Assembly (NCBI RefSeq): GCF_003576645.1 | Contig: NC_044925.1 | Span: 9,215,082-9,279,081 of the forward strand | Length of the DNA: 64,000 nt | Source of the DNA: Ipomoea triloba | Taxonomy: Eukaryota > Streptophyta > Magnoliopsida > Solanales > Convolvulaceae | Direction: 5' to 3' | In this document: positions 32,958 through 43,826 of the stretch, piece by piece | How positions within the stretch are numbered: position 1 is the stretch's first letter | How the letters are laid out: the number at the start of each line of letters is the position of its first letter | The notes under the pieces: model-generated | Seen by the model: only the letters and a program-made list of their open reading frames with translations | Told to the model about the DNA's origin: nothing | The model's database searches: none | Position numbers and translations under genes: made by a program

Positions 32958-34304
32958 ATGGCTTCTACAAGCGCTATGAGGAACTCTTAAGGAAGAGGGA
33001 CAACTATACCAAATCCACCACCAGTTCCAATTAACCCACCTAGACAAACCATTTAGAATGATCCAATATTAGAAGAACCATAGATTAACCGAGTGAATCC
33101 ACCGGAGCAAATTCGAGTTGACGAATACTATGAAGTACCGCAAGAACAACAAAGATCCATAGCAGACTACATGACGCCAAAACTTAATATGCATAACTCT
33201 ATTTATGTACCACCATTGGAGAATGTAAACTTTCATGTGCACCCGACAATCCTTACTTTGGTTTAAAACAATTAGTATGCAGGATTACCGTCAGAAGATC
33301 CACATGCGCATATAACAAGATTTATTCGAGCTTGCGGGATGTACAGACAGGAAGGAGTAAGTGAAGAGATCATCAGACTAAAACTATTTCCATTCTCGGT
33401 AATTGGAGAAGCAGCACGATGGCTAGAAAGCAAGGATGACCATTAATTCAGATCTTGGCAGCAGTTACATAAAGAATTTATGAATGAATTTTTTCCAATC
33501 ATCAAGACAATGAGGATTAGAAGACATATCCAAGAATTCAATCAAGGGAGATTAGAAAGTTTAGGAGAAGCCTAGAGGTGATTTAAGTTTTTAAAAAGGC
33601 AGTGTCCACACGATCTTATGCATCCTTGGGATGTAATCAATTCATTTTATGGAGGCTTAACTGACGAAGGGAAAATGCTCCTTTGCTCATCTTCGAGTGG
33701 TGCATTTGTCTCATTCGCATTGCCAGAAGCGGAAGAACTAATTGAAAAATTTTTGAAAAATACTTCGTGTTGGTACGATAGAAGAGAAGAACATGGCGGA
33801 ATGTATGAGGTAAACAGTCATGTAGCAAACGAAGCAAAGATTGAAGCAATGAATCACGAAATCAAAAAGCTACAAGCTATGGTAGAAAAAATGTCCGAAA
33901 GGCATTACGGGCAACATCTAAGCAATACAGAGAATAATCCTAAGGAAAGAGTTAATGTCGTGGAAGCAATTGAAGAGAAACATAATGAATGTGATCAAAT
34001 GGATGTAATTTGTGGAATATGCAATTTTGAGAGAGAAAGAGTGAAGAAAGAGAAAGAAAAGACTACCTCTTGTAGTCCAAACATTGAGAAGAACATTGAA
34101 AACGCTTCTTGTGGAATTCCAATGAAGAAAGAACAAGGCAAGATCACCTCTTGTGATCATGAAGAAGGAAAGAATGAGGAGATCACCTCGTGTGATCAAG
34201 CTAAAGAAACCGTGTCGCGAAAGCACGAATCCAAAACCTCAAAAGGAAAAGATAGGGCAAGAAAAGGTACATTTAATGCTTTCATGCAAAAAAATTTTCA
34301 ATGA
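32958..34304 (+). pseudogene. Gag of element I
   Basis: It starts at ATG 32958 (MASTSAMRNS) and contains proline-rich PNPPPVPINPP, the capsid core DPHAHITRFIRACGMYR, LKLFPFSVIGEAARWLES, LHKEFMNEFFP, FKFLKRQCPHDLMHPW and INSFYGGL, then an extended charged tail (33800-34300) with repeated TTSC/ITSCD units. At least six in-frame stops (for example TCTTAA near 32988 and TTTAGA near 33052) separate the N-terminal parts; the last 228 codons (33618-34304) are open. Gag would form the virus-like particle. Confidence 0.88.
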
Positions 34305-34932
34305 TAAACAATGCCGTGAATTATTTGGGAATGATGCTTATGATGATTATGCTTGTTTAGACAAAGAGTTTTCGGCTTTTATGAATACGGGTTACCCCGT
34401 AAAGAAATGTGACTCGGGAGCTTTCGTAGTTCCTTGTTCCATTAAGAACATGAACATTCAAAATGCTCTCGCCAATCTTGGAGCTTCTATCAATTTAATG
34501 CCCTCTAGTTTGTTTGAACAATTAAGCTTACCTAGTTTAAAATCGACAAGGCTTACACTTCGCCTAGCCGACGGAACCACGCGGTATCCGAAAGGTCTAG
34601 CGGAGGATGTGCTTGTGAAAGTAGGATAATTTTTAGTGCCAATCGACTTTATTGTTTGTGAAATGGGAAGGGATGAGCCCTTTGGCTCTTTGATCCTTGG
34701 AAGACCATTTTTAGCTACATGCCATGCTCGAATTGATGTGAGCATGACCAAAATTACTTTAAGATTTGATGGACAAACCGAGAAAAAAGGAAAGGAAAGA
34801 CTTGAAAAGAAAGATGAAGATATGGTCACGGTGAAAACAAAGACCAAACCAAGGTGGAAGAATGAAAAGTCGGTCTGGAAGAACACATGGGCTCCAAAAT
34901 GTTTTCAAACCACTACTAAGGAATATGGTTAA
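34247..34932 (+). pseudogene. Protease region of element I, catalytic Asp lost
   Basis: It follows gag in a shifted frame: VVPCSIKNM, then ALANLGASINLMP, where the catalytic loop of relatives reads DLGAS. The aspartate is asparagine here. RLADGTTRYP, a stop (TAA, 34627-34629) replacing the usual lysine before FLVPIDF, and LILGRPFLATCHARID follow, with a lysine-rich end at TAA 34930. It is inactive on two counts. No RT follows. Confidence 0.88.
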
Positions 34933-34967
34933 GAGAGAAGGAGACACGTTGCGTCTAGCCAGAGACG

Positions 34968-35005
34968 TAAAACGTGGCGCTGCTTGGGAGGCAACCCAAG
35001 GCTTT
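34968..35005 (+). promoter_or_regulatory. GGGAGGCAACCC stem-loop after gag-pro
   Basis: GCTTGGGAGGCAACCCAAGGC (about 34982-35002) folds into a 7-bp stem with a small loop. A similar box follows gag/pol in many plant Athila elements. Its function is unknown; termination or RNA-processing roles are guesses. Confidence 0.65.
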
Positions 35006-35184
35006 AATAATTAATTTACGTTGTTTTTATGTTTTGTTTTTAATGCTTTATTAGTATTTAGTTGGTATATGTTTTTGGGAGACAAACTTGTAGGGTTAAT
35101 GGTCGAAAAATGCTATGGGAACGCCAAAATGGGACAAAAGGCGAAAGGAAAAATTGAAAACCGGAGAAAAATGATGGACTGGAC

Positions 35185-35262
35185 TGTCCACGTGTCATTC
35201 ACGCGTGAAGGACACGTGGATGGATTCCAGTATCTATCCACGCGCACAATCACGCGTGAACA
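35185..35262. promoter_or_regulatory. CpG palindrome module in the interior of element I
   Basis: GTCCACGTGTC, TTCACGCGTGAA (35198-35209), GGACACGTGGA, then GATTCCAGTATC, ATCCACGCGCAC and a second CACGCGTGAA. The boxes match those in the LTRs of the same element but lie 2.5 kb inside it. Confidence 0.7.
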
Positions 35263-36118
35263 CCACAAAGTGGTGTGAACAAAAGAGCTCGGCCGAACCA
35301 CGAATGTTTCATCCCCAAACACAAATTTCTTCTCGTCGTCCACGCCAAAACACCAATCCTAAGCAAGGTTTGAGTAAAAGTTGATTATTTTCCACCTTTC
35401 TTGATCAATACAAAGGCTAGAATATTACCACAAGGTAAAAACACATTCTTAAAGCTATTTCAATGGTTATTGTTGAATTTTGAAGAGTATATTCATGAAA
35501 TCTATCCTACATTGTTTTGCAATATTTAGTATGATGTGAATGTTTATAATGGTTAGAAAAGCATCATAGAACTTTATTTCATTGCTTTCTTCCATTATTT
35601 GAGATTAAATTGGTAGATTGAATTCAAATTTTGAACTATAGTATGAACACCATGAAAATCCAAATGGGTTTGCTCTATTTCTTAATGTTATAATGAAATT
35701 GATGATTGAATTGATGTGCAAACTTGTTATAGAACGTATATATATCATCAATTTGATATTACACATGTTACATTGTTAAATTGCATTTTCATTCTTTAAC
35801 CCTAATTCTTGAATCTGGGGAAGAAAATGAAGTTGACTTCTATGTTGACACTATTGACTTTTGAATTGAATTACCATATCTTGAAATTGAGCATGTGTGT
35901 GATATTGGAAATTTATTTTTAACATTTTTATGATAGGAATTAATCCAAAAAGAGGGGAAACTATGGCAAAATTTTCAAAAATCCCAACCCCTATTTTTAA
36001 AATTTCACAATTGTTGACAAGAAATTTGGGCAACAATTCTTGGTCTGATAATGGAAGATATTTGCAACTAACCAATTGTTCTTTTATGAATTATTGTTAA
36101 TTGTTGAAATTTTGTAGG
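35263..36118 (+). other. Long leader/intron-like region of element I
   Basis: About 850 bp with no coding signal, ending in TTTTGTAGG immediately before the ATG at 36119, a plausible 3' splice acceptor. Athila env-like genes are thought to be expressed from spliced RNA, so this could be an intron. That is inference. Confidence 0.45.
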
Positions 36119-36295
36119 ATGGGTCGAAGTAAAGAACTTGCTAATAAAAGTAAACATGACGACACTGATTCTAGTAGACAACAAACAAGAGTACAACCCT
36201 CTAGACGTCAATAACCGGAGGACATTTCACGACAAGCCGTTCCGGAAGAATTGGGTAAAAGACCCCTAAGAAATTTGTCACCGGCAGAGCGAGCA
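36119..36295 (+). pseudogene. Athila ORF-1/env-like gene of element I, 5' part
   Basis: Reads MGRSKELANKSKHDD from ATG 36119, a polar basic N-terminus with one stop (CAATAA near 36210), then LRNLSPAERA, where LTR L interrupts it. The continuation is at 48087. Confidence 0.65.
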
Positions 36296-37066
36296 TGTAA
36301 CACCCCCAATTTCTACTCCATGATTAAACATAAATAAACAATAATTCTAACTAACCATACTGAAAATAAATGCGGAAGCGAAATCAAAACTTAAACTATG
36401 GGGTGTCACGCCACGCTTGGGCAACCAACTAACCCAAACGCACAGGCTATAAAGGTTTCCAACTACAATCCATAATACGACCATTCACTATCAATATACA
36501 AAACCATTATAATATAACATATTGGAAACAACTAAACCAATATGCCAAGAATTTCTTCAAGAGGTAACTAGTTCTACGACGCGCTCTCAAACTAGCCACA
36601 AACTTTAGATCCTGAAAACAACAAGATTTCAAAACACAAACAACATTAGCATAAAAATGCTAAGTAAGGTTCACTTTGCCCCGTAAAATATGTTAATTTT
36701 TAGTTAGAAAATAAGTATACTTTGTAAATAGGTTTTGATACTTAAAGAAACCGCCTTTTAGGAAATATATAGCCAAAGGCCTTGTAAGAGTATTTTCAAA
36801 AGATTTTAAGAAGTATTTTGGGACCACAACTCATTAAGTAAGAAAACTTCCAATGTAAAGGGTTTCAAATACTTTAAATCAATACTAGACTAAATAAGGG
36901 GATTTTCAAGATAAGGGAGGAGATTCTAAATGTTTAACTCACACCAAAACATGAGATTTTCCCACAATAAGGTTTATAGTTTTTCTCCAAAATATTTTAC
37001 TCAACAACCATGCTACACTTTACCCAACAATCATTCCATATTTCATATAGAGTAATAGATCCTTAA

Positions 37067-37067
<1 letters not shown>

Positions 37068-37101
<34 letters not shown>
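37068..37101. repeat. (AAT)n microsatellite
   Basis: About eleven AAT units within LTR L. Confidence 0.9.
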
Positions 37102-37103
<2 letters not shown>

Positions 37104-37549
37104 TTATAAACTTCAAGATATCGTAATCATGGTTCATTATACTCAAAACATAGCATCATATATATATTTATGATAATAGTAGTTAGCAATTACAAGCATT
37201 ATAACCGTTTCATAAAGTATTCCCTAATTACTTCCAAATCATAGTATAACAATCATAAGCCACTTAAGGCATAATACTTTCTTAAAATGTTTCAAATATA
37301 TATATATAGAATTACATTCATGTACAAACAACACTTAAAATACAAACGTGTGGACTATTTACAGTCGTTGGATTTTGTTTATGGACGGTCTGATGGTGTT
37401 ATTTATTTTTCCGCTTTTATTTTTTAATTTTGGCGTATGTTTAGTGCAGGGGGGTGTTTTTATTTTCGTTTTGGGCATTTTAGTCATTTCAATCGTGGTC
37501 GCGTGTTTGAGACCTGGAGTTCTCTCCACTCTGTAAACCTAGGGGAATT

Positions 37550-38599
37550 CTCTCCACTTGCTGCTATGCACGTCGTCTATTGTGTTCTTGGTGTCGTGAC
37601 ATTTGTTCATCAACGCGTTGCTGGGGATCTGGGATAGAGCGATGGTCTTCGGTGGGGTCCTTACATCGGAACAAACGGTCGGGACAACCGGCGCAAGGTG
37701 TCGGGTTAGGTATTTTTTTTGCCGTAGTCTATTTTTTTTTCCTGGTTTTGTTTGGTATTCGAAGTTTATAGGTGTGGTGGGTTCGTTTTTTTTGTTGTTT
37801 TACGGGTTTGATGATTTTTTAAGGTTTATTTTTTTGTTAAGAATTTGTCGTTGTGAGTTTGTTGCTGTATAATAATCGTCTTGTTTCTTGTTTTGGTCGT
37901 CTCAATTTCTGTGGTTTTTGTGTTGCTATTCGTCCGTGGGGGTGGGTTTCAGATTCGGGGGTGGTGGTTCGGGTGGGTGCATAGTCAGCTAGAAGCGTGT
38001 GCTTGCTGTTGGACGAGTTTGATGATAATTTAGGGTGTAGTTTTTTTGTTTATTTAATCTCTTCGTGGTTTTGTTGTGGTATAATAATGGTCATGTTTCT
38101 TGTCTTGTTCGTCTAAATTTCTGTGCTTGTGTGTTGTTGTTCATCCTAGAATGGTGGGTTTAGATTCGGGGGTGTTGGTTCGGGTGGGTGCATAGACAGC
38201 TAGGAGTGTGTGCTATGTGTTCTTCTGTTTTCGTATTTGTGTTAGATATTATGTTGGTTGTGTGGTTTGGGTGTTTAAGGGGGGTGTATGTTTAGGCTGT
38301 GAACTCTATGATATATAGTATGGATTGTGGGTGTTTTAGCTCTTGCACTCTGTGGTTGATGCATATGCGTGGGGTGTGCTCGGGTAGTCTGAACTAGTGT
38401 GATTATGTTTTTCTGTATCTATTGTGAATGGGTGTGTAGTTTAGAAGTGTGCATGGGTGGGTGTACCGGAAGAGGATGAAGATGGATTTGAAATCTTACC
38501 CATATTTTGACTTCTCAAAAATTGATATGGTGTGTGTTGCCATTTTTGTTGGTGGGTTCTGTTTTCTTTTGTGAGGTGTAGGGTGTATGTGCATTTCTT
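37550..38599. other. MULE interior, T/G-rich, no gene seen
   Basis: Low-complexity T/G-rich sequence with a duplicated block: GTGGTTCGGGTGGGTGCATA at about 37964 and GTTGGTTCGGGTGGGTGCATA at about 38175. Short plus-strand ORFs (for example 37603-37872) are hydrophobic artefacts. Confidence 0.5.
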
Positions 38600-39242
38600 C
38601 ATTCTAGTGTGTGGACTAGTACACTAACAGTGTGCACTATTGTTGGCAGAATTTTTTTCCAATTCTTCGTCATGAGCACTATTTTCTTCTTTGTTTTGAT
38701 TTTCGCCGGTATCGGTTGGAGGTCATAGACAACGCGTCTGCTCCGACAACAAAGAAGAAGAAGTATGGTGATTCGCTTGAGGTTATGCTATTAGATGACC
38801 CATCCCTGCAATTCATTTTTTAACCTTCGCGTGACTTGTATTTTTTTCAGATTTGTGTACATCATTTTTTTTTGGTTTTACGTTAAATTTTGTGTTTCCT
38901 TTTCCGTTTTGCAGTAGGACATGTTGTCCGAATTCTTTGGCAAAATTCATGCTGGGAGGTCGGTGTTGTGTGTTGGTCTTGTGCCTAAATGGATGCAAAT
39001 GGCCTCACGTGATTCTAAAAATAAGTCTGATTATGGGGTATCTAATGCTCCACATGGAGACTTTTGTTGGCCAGGGGGTTTCGTAGTGGGATTGTGGCCT
39101 TGTCAAGGGTGACAATAATATGTTGCACAAGTTGAGGTTGCAGTACATGAAGGAGCTTACAATGTCGGAGTTCAATTTGCAAAGATCGAGGAACTTGGCT
39201 TGGGCGTATCAGTCAATCAGTGCACCGTTGTCTACTTTGTAG
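38600..39242 (+). pseudogene. Ulp1/SENP-like (C48) peptidase fragment in the MULE
   Basis: Plus-strand exon text ILRHEHYFLLCFDFRRYRL and EVIDNAS (38655-38735) matches the His and Asp region of plant MULE-associated C48 peptidases (H of EHYFLL, D of VIDN). After an intron-like gap a second block (38925-39240) contains SKNKSDYGV, where the family has DCGV, so the catalytic Cys is Tyr. It continues in another frame as LHMETFVGQGVS and LVKGDNNMLHKLRLQYMKELTMSEF. Frameshifts and a stop make it inactive. Active relatives cleave SUMO-type conjugates. Captured or ancestral C48 domains are known from plant KI/Kaonashi-type MULEs. Confidence 0.75.
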
Positions 39243-40102
39243 TGATCATGTTTCCACTTTGTTTTATAGGGAATGGTGTTTTGATATAGTGGTTTTTTTG
39301 TGCACATGATAGTTTCATATTTTCAAAACTTCTATTTTATTATTAGGAATTGCAGGGGTCTTTGAGTGGTGTTTTTGCCTCTTACTCATTCACGTGTGCC
39401 GCCATCTTTTTGGCCAAATAGTTTTTTGCATGCATAACAATTATTAAAGTTGTTCATTTTCAGTTTCTATCGATGTTGTTTGTTATTTACTTTGCGGTAT
39501 TCTATCTCATGCACACGCCTATTCATGTTTATTCCTTTATGCTCGAACTATTCCAGGTGTTGTGGTGGGTTTCCTTGCCTTTGCAGTTTGATACTCAAGC
39601 ACATGTGTGCACTCTGGTGTTCAAGTTAATTTTTGTTATTTGCGTAAACGTTATTAGTTATGCGTGCCGCTTAAGGTCTTCGGTGTACACGAAATATGAG
39701 AGGTGTGTGCACTATGGCCTTTGCTGGTGTGCGCACTAGATTGTACCTGCGTAGTCAAGAATTCTGCGTCATTTGTGCACACAATAAAGAGAATCGATGC
39801 ACACAGTGTCCTTATTCATTTTTACAACAGTGTCTACTACCGTGATTTCGGTTACATGTGAATTTCTATATTGTTTATGTGACTGTATTTTCATTAAGCT
39901 TATGCATAGTGCTATAGTAATGGGCAACTGTGTGCACACGCAGGTAGAGTTGTGTGCACACGCGGATAGAGTTGTAAGCGAGATGTCACACTACACAGGT
40001 GTGTGCTCTCGGGTGTGTGCACCCAAACGCATTGGCGTATTAATCAAGTACTACTACTGTCCGATGTCACTAATAATTGCTAAAGCTGCAAATATTCTCA
40101 AA

Positions 40103-40516
40103 TCATTCAAATAACAAATTAACAAATTGACCAGAGTGTGCATGTCTGTTTATTAATCTTTGCATTACCTTTTGCCATTTTTCCACAAACTCTTCGATAC
40201 TCAATGTTTCATCCCATACTGCATTGTTTAGGGCTTTTTTTGAACTCCTAGTTTTTACCCAATTCATTCCCGACCATTCCCCCACTTTTGTCATAATATG
40301 CCACATACAGAACCAGTGCCTCGTCGCTAGCATAATCTTTGGTACTGTCACCTTGAGGGCTAGGTTTTGATATGTTATGGTACATCTCGGTGTATTCCCC
40401 ATTGTGTCTTGGAAACTCTTTAATAGCCACTCGTATGAATCTACATCTTCTTTAGCAATTAGTCCCGCTCCGAACATAATGCATCTCTTATGGTTATCCA
40501 CTCTAGTAAAGGACAC
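40103..40516 (-). pseudogene. MULE transposase (FAR1/FRS-like) fragment
   Basis: 137 codons containing VDNHKRCIMFGAGLIA, EDVDSYEWLLKSF, a TRHWFCMWHIM segment (the conserved C-x-W-H-I motif of the MULE catalytic domain) and VWDETLSIEEFVEKWQ. The expected second Asp after the Ile-Thr strand reads TYQNLAL in place of TDQD, so a catalytic residue is changed. No N-terminal FAR1 zinc finger or SWIM domain is visible nearby, so it is a truncated relic. Confidence 0.85.
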
Positions 40517-41399
40517 AATTACTAGCTTGTATCTGCAATGTAAACAGGGACTCTAAATTAGTGCACACAGTAGTTCTACTATGCACACATTACGTATATA
40601 GTGTAAACAACACTTCCTCTGTTTTTTTTGTACTAAAAAAAACAGTGCATTTTTTCAAGTGCAATATTACAGCCATATTACGCTAAATTTGCAACGAATC
40701 CATGTTTTCTACATTCGTGCACACAATAATATGTTGTGGTGCACACACTAGCGTTAACACAGTTCTCACAATAGAATCATAAATATATTTAAATTGTACG
40801 TGTTTTGTATTCAAGAGATATACCTGAGTCACTGAGTGCACGCTCAGTCATGCCTGTGTGCAAGGGCATTGCAGTGCAACTCCTCCCCCACTCAAGCCGT
40901 TAAATTTCTTCGAACTTAGTTTAACTTTGTGTTCTAATTAGTTTCATTCAATCTCGTTACCAGTACGCACAGTAATTATAAAACCTTTTGTAGTCAGCAC
41001 AATTCATCGGAATTTGTCTCACATTCGTTTTTACGGTGCTCATGGTATGGACGAATTACTAACCTGGGTTTATCGCATTCATCTTGCTTGCAGCAGTCTC
41101 ATTCATGGCTTCTCGGCACGGTGGTGTGTGCTGCTTCCCCGCGCCTGCGTTGGTTTTGCGCTCACAAGAACGTAGAGTAATCCTACCATACTTTCACTAC
41201 CTTAATTCTAGCGTGAATATCATACCAAATTTAATTTGATTTTTATTTGGGATTGCTTTCCCATAAATACCCTTCCATTATATAAATCAGAATCTTTAAT
41301 TAATTTATTTAGCTTCATCTAATCCGTTCATCTGCACACATCCAACGGCCAAATGTTGTCTTCATGTTTGTATTTTAAGTGTGTTTGCACTTGAGTGCA

Positions 41400-41403
<4 letters not shown>

Positions 41404-41489
<86 letters not shown>

Positions 41490-41490
41490 A
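41404..41490. repeat. (AT)n microsatellite at the MULE right end
   Basis: AT runs with TATATGTATATA interruptions. They are the insertion target of the MULE. Confidence 0.9.
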
Positions 41491-42719
41491 GTATGGAGGA
41501 TTTCAAGAGAACATTTCTCACAAGATATACTTCTGAACATAATAGTAGTTCCAAAACATATTCTTCTCTCATAAGTATTTTCAAAACATAACATAAATAT
41601 AGAGGACTCATAACTTCATATAGCAATACTCATTAAGTAATCATTTCAAATATAGACTTTCTCATAGTCATTCTCAAAAACATATATGTCAATAATCATA
41701 GATAGGGAGGAATTCAAACCATATTTCTCAAACATCCATATATCATAATAAATAAGTGGAGGTATACCAATCGTAATCAATCTCAATATCACAACAGTGG
41801 GGCAAGGACATCATCTCAGTGAAGCCCTAAGTGAACAGCAACCCTCTACTGAACACATCACACAACCCCCACTTTACCACAGGTGGAAACATGACCAATA
41901 CCTTAAGTGTGCACACCCCTAACTGGGATTCCAAGCCCAGCGGCTAGTAAACTAATCATAGTAACCCAGGATTATTTCTACCAGGTTACCCCTCAAATAC
42001 TAACCCAGGATTATTTCTATCGGGTTTAATTCCAACATAGGGCCTTAGCCCACATCACAATTCACATCACAATCCAACACAGAAAGGGATAAACCTCCAA
42101 AATAAGTATATTTTTATATCATTCCTCCAAGATAGTAATATACTTTTAAAATAGGTTTGCATAAATATTTTTATTGCCCGTAGGCTATTACAAAATAAAA
42201 TTTCTCAAAGTCAACTAGGGTGTACAACTCGATGATAGTCATAACCATAAACGTAGAGTTTATTTCCAAAATAGTATTTATCCTCCAAATAGAATACATA
42301 CATATTCATATTTACAAAATAGTATTTAACCTTCATATTAGAGTACTTTGTCTCCAAAAACATATAGATCATCAAAAATAAATATACATATATATAGGTA
42401 TAAAGACTTATATAATTTTTAGTATATAGCTTTTAATAATCATATAATAGATTATTATACCAAAATAATTATATGAAGCTTGATTAGCTTAATAGTTAAG
42501 GATTACAATTATTAAGTATTAGGTCCAGGTTTTGAATCTTATTCTAAGCACAAGAAATCATTTTATAAAGATTAAAGGGAAACAAAAAAACACAAACACA
42601 GGGCAAAGGGTTCGACCTCAGACTTCACGCCCAAAACCAGTGCATCTCACCATCACACCACTCTACTCAATCGTAACAAGTTTGGGCAAAGAGACTATAA
42701 GTCTCGTTCCAGCCTGTTA

Positions 42720-43269
42720 CCCAGCAGCACAAGCCAGTATAGATTTCCAGCAACAGAGTTTCTATAATCGCAGCAACGTCCCAGATGAATACATTCAAAA
42801 TATAATTTTCATATCACAAAATCATACATATATTTATATACCAAAAATTAGTGGATCAATTGTTGGTCCCAAGGGGATGGGGTACAAGTCTAGAGGGGGG
42901 GGTGAATAGACTTGTATAAGATTTTGCAAATCTTTTCGACCTCTCGTGTGTATTGAACTCAGGATGTTTAGGTTTGATACCTCACGAGGTGAAGACAAAG
43001 TTTTATGCGCAGCGGAAAAGTTATCCCCTTTTAGTTAGCACGAGTTTGAGTTAGTTCGAGAGGTGTGTTTATATGCAGTGCAATCGAGAGGTTAGCAAGA
43101 GATAAATACAGAAAGTAAATGCGAGAGAGATTTTTAAGTGGTTCGGCCAACCCGCCTACTTCCACTCTTCTTCCAGAAACTCCCTGGAAGGATTGCACTA
43201 AAAACTTCCCTTTTTAGTACAATATCGAGCGCTTGAGCTTTGATCACGAAGCCCGCCTCAAGCCTCAGG
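42720..43269. repeat. First copy of an exact 550-bp duplication (assembly artefact likely)
   Basis: Repeated at 43277-43826 (offset 557). The join is TTTTTC plus N at 43276. It crosses the LTR L/LTR O boundary. Confidence 0.9.
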
Positions 43270-43275
43270 TTTTTC

Positions 43276-43276
43276 N
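43276..43276. other. Single-base N join
   Basis: Between exact copies 42720-43269 and 43277-43826. Confidence 0.9.
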
Positions 43277-43826
43277 CCCAGCAGCACAAGCCAGTATAGA
43301 TTTCCAGCAACAGAGTTTCTATAATCGCAGCAACGTCCCAGATGAATACATTCAAAATATAATTTTCATATCACAAAATCATACATATATTTATATACCA
43401 AAAATTAGTGGATCAATTGTTGGTCCCAAGGGGATGGGGTACAAGTCTAGAGGGGGGGGTGAATAGACTTGTATAAGATTTTGCAAATCTTTTCGACCTC
43501 TCGTGTGTATTGAACTCAGGATGTTTAGGTTTGATACCTCACGAGGTGAAGACAAAGTTTTATGCGCAGCGGAAAAGTTATCCCCTTTTAGTTAGCACGA
43601 GTTTGAGTTAGTTCGAGAGGTGTGTTTATATGCAGTGCAATCGAGAGGTTAGCAAGAGATAAATACAGAAAGTAAATGCGAGAGAGATTTTTAAGTGGTT
43701 CGGCCAACCCGCCTACTTCCACTCTTCTTCCAGAAACTCCCTGGAAGGATTGCACTAAAAACTTCCCTTTTTAGTACAATATCGAGCGCTTGAGCTTTGA
43801 TCACGAAGCCCGCCTCAAGCCTCAGG
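43277..43826. repeat. Second copy of the 550-bp duplication
   Basis: Identical to 42720-43269. The sequence then continues into the rest of LTR O. Confidence 0.9.

Larger units (their letters stand above)
37309..41403 (-). mobile_element. Mutator-like element (MULE) with transposase and C48 peptidase relics
   Basis: Terminal inverted repeats over about 60 bp: left GAATTACATTCATGTACAAAC..ACACTTAAAATACAAAC, right (minus) GGGTTGCACTCAAGTGCAAAC.ACACTTAAAATACAAAC, continuing into CGTTGGAT. The insertion is in an AT run, so the 8-9-bp TSD (ATATATATA) is plausible but not provable. Inside are a FAR1-type MULE transposase fragment (minus) and a Ulp1-like peptidase fragment (plus). The interior is rich in GTGCAC/TGTGTGCAC repeats (38600-40800). 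Confidence 0.85.

Noticed and set aside
38853..39112. Plus-strand ORFs in the MULE as a separate gene
   Set aside because: They are out-of-frame readings of the second exon of the broken C48 peptidase.
37309..41403. Helitron as the identity of the insertion in L
   Set aside because: Long terminal inverted repeats and a MULE transposase fragment are present; no TC...CTRR ends or Rep/helicase text.
41375..41626. Ile/Tyr-repeat ORFs
   Set aside because: Translation of an AT microsatellite.
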